Below, piece after piece: positions 1 through 7,499 of a DNA stretch of 64,000 nt (positions are counted from its first letter, which is position 1; each line of letters begins with the position of its first letter). Where the stretch lies: contig NZ_JACWIJ010000002.1 of NCBI RefSeq assembly GCF_017811175.1, forward strand, positions 1,736,001 to 1,800,000. Direction: 5' to 3'. The notes beneath the pieces were generated by a model that made no database searches, was not told the DNA's origin, and saw nothing but the letters and a program-made list of their open reading frames with translations. Source of the stretch: Melaminivora jejuensis. GTDB taxonomy: Bacteria > Pseudomonadota > Gammaproteobacteria > Burkholderiales > Burkholderiaceae_C. The position numbers and the translations under genes are program-made.

Positions 1-147
1 AGCCCGAACGGCCCGGGCAGCAATGCCTTCAAGCTTGCCCTGGCGCGCCGCGCCATCGTGCACGCGCTGGAGATGGCGCAGGCCGGCGAGCTGACCAACA
101 CCGGGGAGCTGGCCGCCACCATCTTTCTTCAGGAGCACGCGGCATGA
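1..147 (+). CDS. FAD-binding subunit of Mo-dependent dehydrogenase (3' end only)
   Basis: Only the last 48 residues lie in the window; the 5' part is cut by the window edge. The reading frame begins at base 1 and ends at TGA 145-147, overlapping the ATG of the next gene by ATGA. The peptide FKLALARRAIVHAL, followed by a short acidic tail, matches the C-terminus of the FAD-binding subunit (YagS/PaoB or CoxM type) of xanthine dehydrogenase-family enzymes. That subunit passes electrons from the iron-sulfur subunit to FAD. The assignment rests on this short match and on translational coupling to an unmistakable molybdopterin subunit downstream. The usual order is 2Fe-2S subunit, FAD subunit, Mo subunit. 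Confidence 0.7.
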   Translation, partial: SPNGPGSNAFKLALARRAIVHALEMAQAGELTNTGELAATIFLQEHAA

Positions 148-2453
148 ACCCAGCCCCGCAGGACAGCCAGCAGCCGGTGGCCGAACCTGGCACCGGCGAG
201 GTGCGCATCGGCCAGTCGGTGCCGCGCGTGGATGGGCGCCTGAAGGTCACCGGCCAGGCGCTGTATTCGGCGGAATACGCCGCGCCCGACCTGGCCTGGG
301 GCGTGGTAGTCAACAGCACCATCGCGCGCGGGCGCATCGTGCGCATCGACAGCGCCCGCGCGCGGGCCGTGCCGGGTGTGCTGGACGTGCTCACGCATGA
401 CAACCGGCCCAGGATCCGCTCCATGGACTTGTTCTACAAGGACATGACAGCCCCCGGCGGCAGCCCCTTCAAGCCCCTGCTGGACGCCGAAGTGCGCTAC
501 AGCGGCCAGCCCGTGGCGCTGGTGCTGGCCGAAACCTTCGAGGCCGCGCGCGCGGCAGCACGGCTGGTGGCCATCGAATACGAGCAGCAACCCCACGAGA
601 CCAATCTGGTCGCCGACCTGGCGCGGGCGCGCGAACCCAGCCGCCTCAAGGCCGGCTATTCACCGCCGCCCAAGCCGCGCGGCGACGCCGACGCCGCTTA
701 TCGCGCCGCACCGGTCAAGGTGGACGCGACCTTCTACAGCGGCGTGGAGCACCACAACCCGATGGAGATGCACGCCTCCACCGTCGTGTACGGCGAGGAC
801 GGGCACCTGACCATCTACGACAAGAGCCAGGGCGCGCAGAACTGCCGCTGGCTGGTCTCGCGCGTGTTCGGCCTGTCCAAGGACAAGGTCACGGTGCGCA
901 ATCCGTTCGTCGGCGGGGCCTTTGGCTCGGGTCTGCGCCCGCAGTACAACCTGGTGCTGGCCACCATGGCGGCGCTGCACCTCAAGCGCTCGGCGCGCGT
1001 GGTGCTCACGCGCCAGCAGCAGTTCACCTTCGGCCACCGGCCCGAGACCTGGCAGCGCGTGAAGCTGGCGGCAGAGCTGGACGGCAGCCTGCGCGCCGTG
1101 GTGCATGAGGCCATTGCCGAGACCTCGCGCTTCGAGGACTACGTGGAAGTGGTCGTCAACTGGTCGGGCCAGCTCTATCAGTGCGACAACGTGCGCCTGG
1201 ACTATCGGCTGGTGCCGCTGGATCAGTACACGCCCATCGACATGCGTGCGCCCGGCGCGGCGCACGGCGTCTATGCGCTGGAGATCGCCATGGACGAGCT
1301 GGCCTATGCCCTGCACATGGATCCGCTGGCGCTGCGCCTGAAGAACTACACCGAGCACGATGCAAGCAGGGACTTGCCCTACTCCACCAAGGAGCTGCGC
1401 GCCTGCTACGAGCAGGCCGCCGAGCGCTTTGGCTGGCACCGCCGCCCGCCAGCGCCGCGCTCCATGCGCCGTGGCCGTGAATGGGTCGGCTGGGGCATGG
1501 CCACCGGCACCTGGGACGCCATGCAGATGTTTGCCCGCGCGCGCGCCGTGCTGCACGCCGATGGCCGTCTGGTAGTGGGCAGCGCCGCCAGCGACATCGG
1601 CACCGGCACCTTCACTGCCATGAGCCTGCTGGCCGCCGACATGCTCGGCCTGCCGCTGGAGCAGGTCAGCTTCATGCTGGGCGATTCCAACCTGCCCGTG
1701 GCGCCCATCGAGGGCGGCTCCTCACACATGGCCACCGTGGGCTCGGCGGTGGCCGGCGCCTGCGAGAAGATCCAGCGCGAGCTGTGGCGGCTGGCGCGCC
1801 AGGTCGAGGGCGCGGGCTTTGCCGATGCGCGTTTTCGCGAGGTGGAGTTTGCCGGCGGCGCCATCCGGCTGCGCATGAGGCCCGAGGCCGCCCTGCCCTA
1901 TGCGCGGCTGCTGGCGCAGGCCGGCAAAAGCGAGATCGACATGCAGTACCTGCTGCTGCCCAATGTGCTCAAGCAGAAGAACTACATCCGCACCACGCAC
2001 TCGGCGGTGTTCTGCGAGGTCTGCGTGGACGAGGAGCTGGGCACCGTGCGCGTCACCCGGGTGGTCAGTGCCGTGGCCGCCGGGCGCATCATCAGCGCCC
2101 GCACGGCGCGCAGCCAGATCTCGGGCGGCGTGGTCTGGGGCATCAGCCAGGCACTGCACGAGGAGACGCACACCGACCACGCACTGGGCCGCTTCATGAA
2201 CCACAGCCTGGCCGAATACCACGTCGCAGCCAACGCCGACATCCCGGACATCGACGTGATCTTCGTACACGAGGACGACCGCATCGTAAGCCGCATCGGC
2301 GCCAAGGGCGTGGGCGAGATCGGCATCGTCGGCGTGGCCGCTGCCGTGGCCAACGCCATCCACCACGCCACGGGCCGGCGCCTGCGCAGCACACCCATGA
2401 CGCCGGACAAGGTCATGCGGGACGCGCCGGCGCAGTCGTTTCCGGCGCCGTAA
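144..2453 (+). CDS. Molybdopterin-binding subunit of xanthine dehydrogenase/aldehyde oxidoreductase family
   Basis: This 769-residue protein is the catalytic molybdenum-cofactor subunit of a xanthine oxidase-family enzyme, which hydroxylates aldehydes or N-heterocycles using water. Visible hallmarks are the glycine-rich GGAFGSG near residue 257, the IEGGSSHMATVGSAV stretch in the cofactor-binding half, and the GAKGVGEIG motif near residue 725 whose glutamate is the catalytic base in the family. Length and motifs fit the PaoC/YagR group (E. coli periplasmic aldehyde oxidoreductase). No twin-arginine leader is visible here; in that group the leader is on the small 2Fe-2S subunit. It starts inside the stop codon of the FAD subunit, so the two are one operon. 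The exact substrate cannot be read from the sequence. Confidence 0.88.
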   Translation: MNPAPQDSQQPVAEPGTGEVRIGQSVPRVDGRLKVTGQALYSAEYAAPDLAWGVVVNSTIARGRIVRIDSARARAVPGVLDVLTHDNRPRIRSMDLFYKDMTAPGGSPFKPLLDAEVRYSGQPVALVLAETFEAARAAARLVAIEYEQQPHETNLVADLARAREPSRLKAGYSPPPKPRGDADAAYRAAPVKVDATFYSGVEHHNPMEMHASTVVYGEDGHLTIYDKSQGAQNCRWLVSRVFGLSKDKVTVRNPFVGGAFGSGLRPQYNLVLATMAALHLKRSARVVLTRQQQFTFGHRPETWQRVKLAAELDGSLRAVVHEAIAETSRFEDYVEVVVNWSGQLYQCDNVRLDYRLVPLDQYTPIDMRAPGAAHGVYALEIAMDELAYALHMDPLALRLKNYTEHDASRDLPYSTKELRACYEQAAERFGWHRRPPAPRSMRRGREWVGWGMATGTWDAMQMFARARAVLHADGRLVVGSAASDIGTGTFTAMSLLAADMLGLPLEQVSFMLGDSNLPVAPIEGGSSHMATVGSAVAGACEKIQRELWRLARQVEGAGFADARFREVEFAGGAIRLRMRPEAALPYARLLAQAGKSEIDMQYLLLPNVLKQKNYIRTTHSAVFCEVCVDEELGTVRVTRVVSAVAAGRIISARTARSQISGGVVWGISQALHEETHTDHALGRFMNHSLAEYHVAANADIPDIDVIFVHEDDRIVSRIGAKGVGEIGIVGVAAAVANAIHHATGRRLRSTPMTPDKVMRDAPAQSFPAP

Positions 2454-2472
2454 AAACCAGTGCCGGCCTGGC

Positions 2473-3363
2473 TCAGCGCACGCCGTGGCGCTCGAACCAG
2501 TCCAGCATCTGCTGCCAGCCGTCCTCGGCGGGCTGCTGGCGAAAGCTGGCACGGTAGTCGGCGTGAAAGGCGTGGGGCGCATCCGGATAGACCACGAACC
2601 GCGAGGTGCGCGCAGCAGGCGTGCCCTTGGCCAGCGCGGCCTTCATCTGCTCCACCGTGTCCAGCGGGATGCCGCTGTCGTCTCCGCCATACAGGCCCAG
2701 CACCGGCGCCTTGAGCTGCGCGGCCACGTCGATGGGATTGCGCGGCGTCATGGCATCGTGCTTGCCCACCAGCCGGCCATACCAAGCCACGCCGGCCTTG
2801 ACCGGGCCGTGCGCGGCATACAGCCAGGTGATGCGTCCGCCCCAGCAAAAGCCGGTGATGGCCACCTTGCCGGCATTGCCGCCATTGGCGCCGGCCCAGC
2901 GCACGCAGGCATCCAGGTCGGCCAGCACCTGCTCATCGGGCACCTTGGCGACCAGCTCGCTCATCAGGCGCGCCAGTTCGCCGTATTCCATGGGGTCCCC
3001 CTGGCGTGCGAACAGCTCGGGGGCGATGGCCAGATAGCCAGCCCGGGCCAGGCGGCGGCAGGTGTCGGCAATGTAGTCATGCACGCCGAAGACCTCCTGG
3101 ATGACCAGCACCACCGGCAAGTCCTTGCGCCCGGCCGGAGCGGCCCGGTAGGCCGGCAGCTTGAAGCCCTGGGGCGCATCGATATGGACTTCGCCCGACA
3201 CCAGGCCATCGGCGGAGGTGCGGATGGCGTTCTGCGCCAGCACTGGCGCTGCGGCTGCCGCGTAGCCAGCGCCCAGCATCAGGCGCAGGGCGCTGCGGCG
3301 CGAGCCATCGCTGGCCCCCGGCAGCAGGGCGTCGAAGTCGTGTTGCAGGTCATCGTGCGGCAT
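2473..3363 (-). CDS. Dienelactone hydrolase family protein, exported
   Basis: An alpha/beta-hydrolase of 296 residues. The start at 3363 was chosen because AAGGAG lies 8 bases upstream and because it leaves a plausible N-terminus; the frame is open further upstream but that part is compositional. Residues 20-45 contain RRSALRLMLGAG followed by alanines and an LAQ site, which looks like a Tat-type or lipoprotein-free signal peptide. The dienelactone-hydrolase triad is visible: nucleophile Cys in GFCWGG, Asp in GGDDSGIP and His in DAPHAFHADY. The family opens lactones such as dienelactone, but exported members often have unknown esterase roles. It converges with the Mo oxidoreductase gene, with only 19 bases between the stops. 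Confidence 0.85.
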   Translation of the reverse strand: MPHDDLQHDFDALLPGASDGSRRSALRLMLGAGYAAAAAPVLAQNAIRTSADGLVSGEVHIDAPQGFKLPAYRAAPAGRKDLPVVLVIQEVFGVHDYIADTCRRLARAGYLAIAPELFARQGDPMEYGELARLMSELVAKVPDEQVLADLDACVRWAGANGGNAGKVAITGFCWGGRITWLYAAHGPVKAGVAWYGRLVGKHDAMTPRNPIDVAAQLKAPVLGLYGGDDSGIPLDTVEQMKAALAKGTPAARTSRFVVYPDAPHAFHADYRASFRQQPAEDGWQQMLDWFERHGVR

Positions 3364-3464
3364 GTCATGGCTCCTTGTGCGAGGGGTTGGTGGCGTGATC
3401 GATGGGTCGATGGCCAGCTCGATTGTGGCCGCACGCACCCAGCGCCGCCATAATCCACGCCACC

Positions 3465-3869
3465 ATGCCCAGTCTGCGCTCCTCCACACGCCGCCGCACG
3501 GCACGCTGGCTGCTGGCGTGCTTTGCCGTGGTGCTGCTGGTGGCCGGCCTGGCGCCGTTGACGCACTCCAGGGCGCTGCTGGAACGCGTTTGCACGGCAT
3601 CGGGCCAAGTGCGCTGGGTGGCCGCAGCCATCGCCGGCGCCGACGCCCAGCCCGACGCCAGCGGCCACACCCTGGAGTGCCCCCTGTGCCTGCCGGCGCT
3701 GGCTGCTGCGTCCGGCGCCTCATCCCCCGTGGCCCGGCTGCCGGCACCAGCGCCTGCCGTGCAGCAAGCGTTGCCCGACTGGCATCTGGCGCCCCTCAGC
3801 CGGGCGCCCTTTCCACCACGCGCTCCACCCTTGCTGCCCGCCCCCCTCGCATCCCGGGCCACGGCCTAA
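3465..3869 (+). CDS. DUF2946 family protein
   Basis: A 134-residue protein starting at ATG 3465; the frame extends upstream, but this ATG sits just before the hydrophobic segment. It has an arginine-rich N-terminus, one membrane segment (WLLACFAVVLLVAGLAPL), a short periplasmic part with the cysteine pair CPLC, and a proline/alanine-rich tail. CPLC pairs of this kind mark DUF2946 proteins, which are commonly found beside copper uptake or copper chaperone genes. The next gene, 105 bases downstream on the same strand, encodes a PCu(A)C copper chaperone, which supports a metal-related role. The biochemical function is unknown. Confidence 0.7.
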   Translation: MPSLRSSTRRRTARWLLACFAVVLLVAGLAPLTHSRALLERVCTASGQVRWVAAAIAGADAQPDASGHTLECPLCLPALAAASGASSPVARLPAPAPAVQQALPDWHLAPLSRAPFPPRAPPLLPAPLASRATA

Positions 3870-3974
3870 GCCCGCGCGCCGGGCCGCCTGCCTGTGCCTG
3901 TGCGCCTACTCCTGCGCCGGCACGCCTGCGCCGTTGGCGCCCCTCTTTTTCCCGTCTTTCACGAGAGTTTTCCC

Positions 3975-4457
3975 ATGACTGTCCGATCCATCGTCTCCAC
4001 CCTCGCTGCCGCCTGCAGCCTGCTGGCTGGCGCCGCCTGCGCCCAGGTCAGCGTCCACGATGCCTGGGTACGCGCCACCGTGCCCCAGCAAAAGGCCACG
4101 GGCGCCTTCATGCAGCTGACCAGCACCCAGGACGTGCGCCTGGTGCAGGTGCAAAGCCCGATCGCCGGCGTCGCCGAAGTACATGAAATGGCGCTGGAGG
4201 GCGACGTGATGAAGATGCGCGCCCTGCCCGCCCTGCCCTTGAGCGCCGGCCAGCCCATGACGCTGCGCCCGGGCGGCCACCACATCATGCTGCTGGACTT
4301 GCACCAGCAGGTGAAGCCCGGCGACACCGTGCCCCTGACCCTGACCTTCGAGGCCGCAGGCGGCCAGCGCCACAGCCTGCAAGTGCAGGCCACCGCGCGG
4401 GCGCTGGGAGCCAGCGCGCCGGCTGGACATGGGCACGCACAGGGGCATGGACATTGA
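3975..4457 (+). CDS. Periplasmic copper chaperone PCu(A)C
   Basis: A 160-residue secreted protein starting at ATG 3975. Residues 1-23 form a signal peptide ending CAQ. The mature part has the PCu(A)C signature: a histidine in VHEMALEGDVMKMR, then two methionines, then GGHHIM. This is the His/Met set that binds Cu(I). Such proteins deliver copper to the CuA site of cytochrome oxidase, often together with SCO proteins. A SCO gene and a CuA subunit lie elsewhere in this window (31.0 and 27.8 kb), so this chaperone could serve them. The C-terminus is histidine-rich (GHGHAQGHGH), an extra metal-binding tail. It lies just after the DUF2946 gene. Confidence 0.9.
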   Translation: MTVRSIVSTLAAACSLLAGAACAQVSVHDAWVRATVPQQKATGAFMQLTSTQDVRLVQVQSPIAGVAEVHEMALEGDVMKMRALPALPLSAGQPMTLRPGGHHIMLLDLHQQVKPGDTVPLTLTFEAAGGQRHSLQVQATARALGASAPAGHGHAQGHGH

Positions 4458-4489
4458 TGGCAGGCCAGAGATTTTTTGGCCTTTTCGGC

Positions 4490-4523
4490 CTCAAACCCTT
4501 GCCAGTCAAGCGCTGACAGCTAT
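4490..4523 (+). repeat. Dispersed repeat, copy 1
   Basis: The core reads CTCAAACCCTTG, five variable bases, then CAAGCGCTGACAGCTAT. To its right GCTAT is followed 8 bases later by ATAGC, a short inverted repeat. The same unit recurs at eight other places in the window. This copy sits between the PCu(A)C gene and a terminator ahead of the efflux pump gene. Confidence 0.85.
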
Positions 4524-4587
4524 GTTTAAAATAGCAAAAACAAGAGCGCTCCGCCTGTCCGGAAACGGGCCTTGACCCATAATCTCC

Positions 4588-4620
4588 AGCCCGGCGGCGC
4601 CCCGCGCACCGGGCTTTTTT
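4588..4620 (+). terminator. Rho-independent terminator
   Basis: The arms AGCCCGG (4588-4594) and CCGGGCT (4609-4615) are followed by six T residues. The loop is GC-rich. It is placed to end the DUF2946-PCu(A)C transcript, only 9 bases before the efflux pump start codon, so the pump must use a promoter very close by or read-through. Confidence 0.6.
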
Positions 4621-4629
4621 CCTGACCCC

Positions 4630-5859
4630 ATGCACCCTGAAGCCCCCACTCTCTGGCGCGGCCCGCGCTGGGCCCTTGCCGTGCTACTGGCGCTGCTGGG
4701 CATGGTGGGGCCGTTCTCCATCGATACCTATCTGCCGGCCTTCGGGCCGATCGCACGCTCGCTGGGTGCCAGCCCCATCGAGATGCAGCAGACGCTGTCG
4801 GCCTACCTGTTCGGCTTCGCCTTCATGACGCTGTTCCACGGCTCGCTGTCGGATAGCTTCGGGCGCCGGCCCGTAGTGCTGTGGGGGCTGGCGGTGTTCA
4901 CCGCAGCATCTGCCGGGTGCGCGCTGGCGCAGACCACCGGGCAGCTGATTGCCTTCCGGGCGCTGCAGGGCCTGTCGGCAGGCGCGGGCATCGTGGTCTC
5001 GCGCGCCGTCATCCGCGACATCTACCCGCCGGCCCAGGCCCAGCAGGTCATGAGCCAGGTGACGATCTTCTTCGGCGTGGCGCCGGCCATTGCCCCCATG
5101 GTCGGGGGCTGGCTGTCGGCACACCTGAACTGGCACAGCGTGTTCTGGTTCCTGACCGGCGTGGGCGCCTTCCTGTGGCTGGCCAACTGGCGCCTGCTGC
5201 CCGAGACCCTGCCGCCGGCCACGCGCCAGCCGCTGCACATGGGCAATCTGCTGCGCGGCTACTGGGAGCTGGGCACCAGCGCGCGCTTCGTGCTGCTGGC
5301 GCTGGCCAGCGGCGTGCCCTTCAACGGCATGTTTCTGTACGTGCTGACGGCGCCGGTCTTCCTGGGCGAGCATCTGCACCTGGCACCCACCGAGTTCTAC
5401 TGGTTCTTCCTGCTCAACATCGCCGGCATCATGGGCGGCGCCTGGGCCAGCGGGCGCTTGGCCGGGCGCATCGCGCCGAAGCGCCAGATCCGCCACGGTT
5501 TCGTCATCATGCTGGCCATGGGGCTGCTGAACATGGGCCTGAACCTGCTGCTGCAGCCCCACGCCGCCTGGGCCATGCTGCCGATCGCAGTGTTCTCCTT
5601 TGGCTGGGCGCTGATGGTGCCGGTGGTGACGCTGCTGGTACTCGATTTGCACCCGCATCGGCGCGGCATGGCCTCGTCCCTGCAGGCCTTCGTCGGCTCC
5701 ACGGCCAACGGCCTAGTGGCTGGGGTCATCGCGCCGCTGGTCATGCACTCAACGCAGCTGCTGGCGCTGGCGTCACTGCTGATGATGTGCGTGGGCCTGG
5801 TGTCGTGGATTTACCTGCACCGACGCTGGCCCGAGATCGGGCGCACCATCCAGGACTGA
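4630..5859 (+). CDS. Bcr/CflA family multidrug efflux MFS transporter
   Basis: A 409-residue membrane protein with about 12 hydrophobic segments. The N-terminal motif GPFSIDTYLPAF and the DSFGRRPVVLWG loop between segments 2 and 3 are typical of the drug:H+ antiporter-1 Bcr/CflA family, inner-membrane exporters for drugs such as bicyclomycin and for sulfonamides or cysteine. No clear Shine-Dalgarno sequence precedes ATG 4630; a terminator T-run lies directly upstream. Either translation is weak or leaderless, or the promoter lies in the repeat/terminator region (a CATAAT-like -10 occurs near 4578). It converges with the GGDEF gene, 19 bases apart. Substrate not predictable. Confidence 0.85.
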   Translation: MHPEAPTLWRGPRWALAVLLALLGMVGPFSIDTYLPAFGPIARSLGASPIEMQQTLSAYLFGFAFMTLFHGSLSDSFGRRPVVLWGLAVFTAASAGCALAQTTGQLIAFRALQGLSAGAGIVVSRAVIRDIYPPAQAQQVMSQVTIFFGVAPAIAPMVGGWLSAHLNWHSVFWFLTGVGAFLWLANWRLLPETLPPATRQPLHMGNLLRGYWELGTSARFVLLALASGVPFNGMFLYVLTAPVFLGEHLHLAPTEFYWFFLLNIAGIMGGAWASGRLAGRIAPKRQIRHGFVIMLAMGLLNMGLNLLLQPHAAWAMLPIAVFSFGWALMVPVVTLLVLDLHPHRRGMASSLQAFVGSTANGLVAGVIAPLVMHSTQLLALASLLMMCVGLVSWIYLHRRWPEIGRTIQD

Positions 5860-5878
5860 GCGGCGCGCTGCCTGCGCC

Positions 5879-7345
5879 TCAGTGGCCCAGCCGGCGGTTG
5901 AAGCCGGCCTGGGTGTAGTAGCGCGTCTTTTCCGCATACATGGCCTGGTCGGCCTGCTGCGTTGCCGCCTCCAGTTGCTCGCCACTGGTGGCCAGGGCGG
6001 CGCCCACGGCAAAGCTCAACGCCTGGCCGGGATAGAACTGGTTGTTCAAGTCCTTGAGCTTGTGCAGCCGCTCGACCACCGCCTGCATGGCGCGCTCGTC
6101 GCTGCCGGGCAGCAAGATGCTGAACTCGTCGCCGCCGATACGCGCTGCGCAGGCCGGTTGATCGACGGCCTTGGCCAGCACTTCGCCAGCGCGGCGCAGC
6201 ATGGCATCGCCCGCCACGTGGCCTTGCCCGTCGTTGAGCAGCTTCAGGCCATTGAGATCGATGACCAGCACTCCAACCGGCCACGGGCCCTTGCGCGCTA
6301 GCCGGTTGAGCTCCTCGACGTAGTAGGCCCGGTTGCGCAGGCCTGTGAGCACGTCGTGCTTGCCCAGATACTCCAGATAGGCCTCGGCCTTCTTGCGCGC
6401 CGTGATGTCCACCAGCGACAGCAGCACCATGCTCCAGTCCTCGCACTGCTCGCGCAGCACGGCAAACTGCATGTGGATGTGCAGCGCCTCGCCGCCCAGG
6501 TTGTAGTTGACAACCTCGCGCTGCTGAAAATAGCGCCCCTCCCACAGATCGAGCAGTTGCTCGGCAAAGGACTCGCGCATCTCGCCGCGAAACATGCGGT
6601 GCACGCCGCCCAGCAACTCGTCTTTGCTGACCGCGCCGAACAGCTCGAGCGTGAGCTGGTTGACATCGACCACCCGGATCTCGCGCATGCACTGCTCGGT
6701 GAACTCGGGGTGGACTTTCAAAAACGTTCTGAAGTCCTGGATGCCGCGTGCACGCACCTCGTCGAGCAAGCGCTTGACCTCGCTGAAATCCTCGACCCAC
6801 AGCGATACCGGCGAGTGCTCGAACAGGCTGCGCGCGTAGTGCTCGCTGCGCTCCAGGCAGCGGCGCGCCACCCTCTCACAGGTGTTGTCCTCCAGCGAGA
6901 CCAGCACGCGATCCCAGCGCTCCTCGTGCCCGGGCAGGATGCGGCCCCGGATGAGCACGTCCAGGCGCCGGCCATCGAGGGCGTAGTTCACCGTCTGGTT
7001 GGTGAAGCCGCGCGCGCCGCCCCACAACTGCTCGAGCTCGGCGATGACATGCTCGTGCATGTCGCCGCGAAAAACCTGTGCCAGGTTGGCCACCAGCATG
7101 GCCTGATCGGGGGCGGCAAACAGCTCTAGCGTGCGCTGGTTGACCTTGAGCACCCGGATGGCCGCGCCATAGTCGCCCAGACGCTCGGGATGGGCGCGCA
7201 AATAGGCAGCCAGATCCTGCACCCCTTCGGCACGCCAGCGCGCAAACAGCGCTTGCACGCCGCTGTAGTCCTCCAGCCACAGTGACACCGGCGCCAGCTC
7301 GAACATGTACTCGAAATCGGCCTGTGAAGACAAAGTGGATGGCAT
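5879..7345 (-). CDS. Diguanylate cyclase with two PAS-like sensor domains
   Basis: A 488-residue protein. The start at 7345 was chosen because it begins just before the first conserved domain; the upstream open frame is antisense to the helicase gene. Residues about 8-135 and 140-280 are two homologous PAS-like modules (FELAPVSLWLEDYS and FEHSPVSLWVEDFS), evidently an internal duplication. The C-terminal part is a GGDEF domain with an intact GGDEF at about residues 403-407, so it should make cyclic di-GMP. The usual RxxD inhibitory site five residues before GGDEF is not visible: KAVD is found instead, and at the wrong spacing. No membrane segment is seen, so it is a cytosolic sensor. The ligand is unknown. 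Confidence 0.85.
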   Translation of the reverse strand: MPSTLSSQADFEYMFELAPVSLWLEDYSGVQALFARWRAEGVQDLAAYLRAHPERLGDYGAAIRVLKVNQRTLELFAAPDQAMLVANLAQVFRGDMHEHVIAELEQLWGGARGFTNQTVNYALDGRRLDVLIRGRILPGHEERWDRVLVSLEDNTCERVARRCLERSEHYARSLFEHSPVSLWVEDFSEVKRLLDEVRARGIQDFRTFLKVHPEFTEQCMREIRVVDVNQLTLELFGAVSKDELLGGVHRMFRGEMRESFAEQLLDLWEGRYFQQREVVNYNLGGEALHIHMQFAVLREQCEDWSMVLLSLVDITARKKAEAYLEYLGKHDVLTGLRNRAYYVEELNRLARKGPWPVGVLVIDLNGLKLLNDGQGHVAGDAMLRRAGEVLAKAVDQPACAARIGGDEFSILLPGSDERAMQAVVERLHKLKDLNNQFYPGQALSFAVGAALATSGEQLEAATQQADQAMYAEKTRYYTQAGFNRRLGH

Positions 7346-7413
7346 GTGCAACCTCTGTGCAGGGGAGCCCTGCAAGGGCGCCATTATCCGGGCCGCCAGC
7401 CTGCGCAGGGCAT

Positions 7414-7450
7414 GAAAAAAGCCGGCCCTGCAAGAGTGCAGGCCGGCTTT
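7414..7450 (-). terminator. Rho-independent terminator of the RNA helicase gene
   Basis: On the minus strand AAAGCCGGCCTGCA, a short loop, then GCAGGGCCGGCTTTTTT forms a long GC stem followed by six T residues. It lies 50 bases after the helicase stop and ends that transcript before the GGDEF gene. Confidence 0.85.
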
Positions 7451-7499
7451 GTGCCAGGGCTGCCGCTCAGCGGCGGCAGCGGTCAGCGGCGCACTTGGC

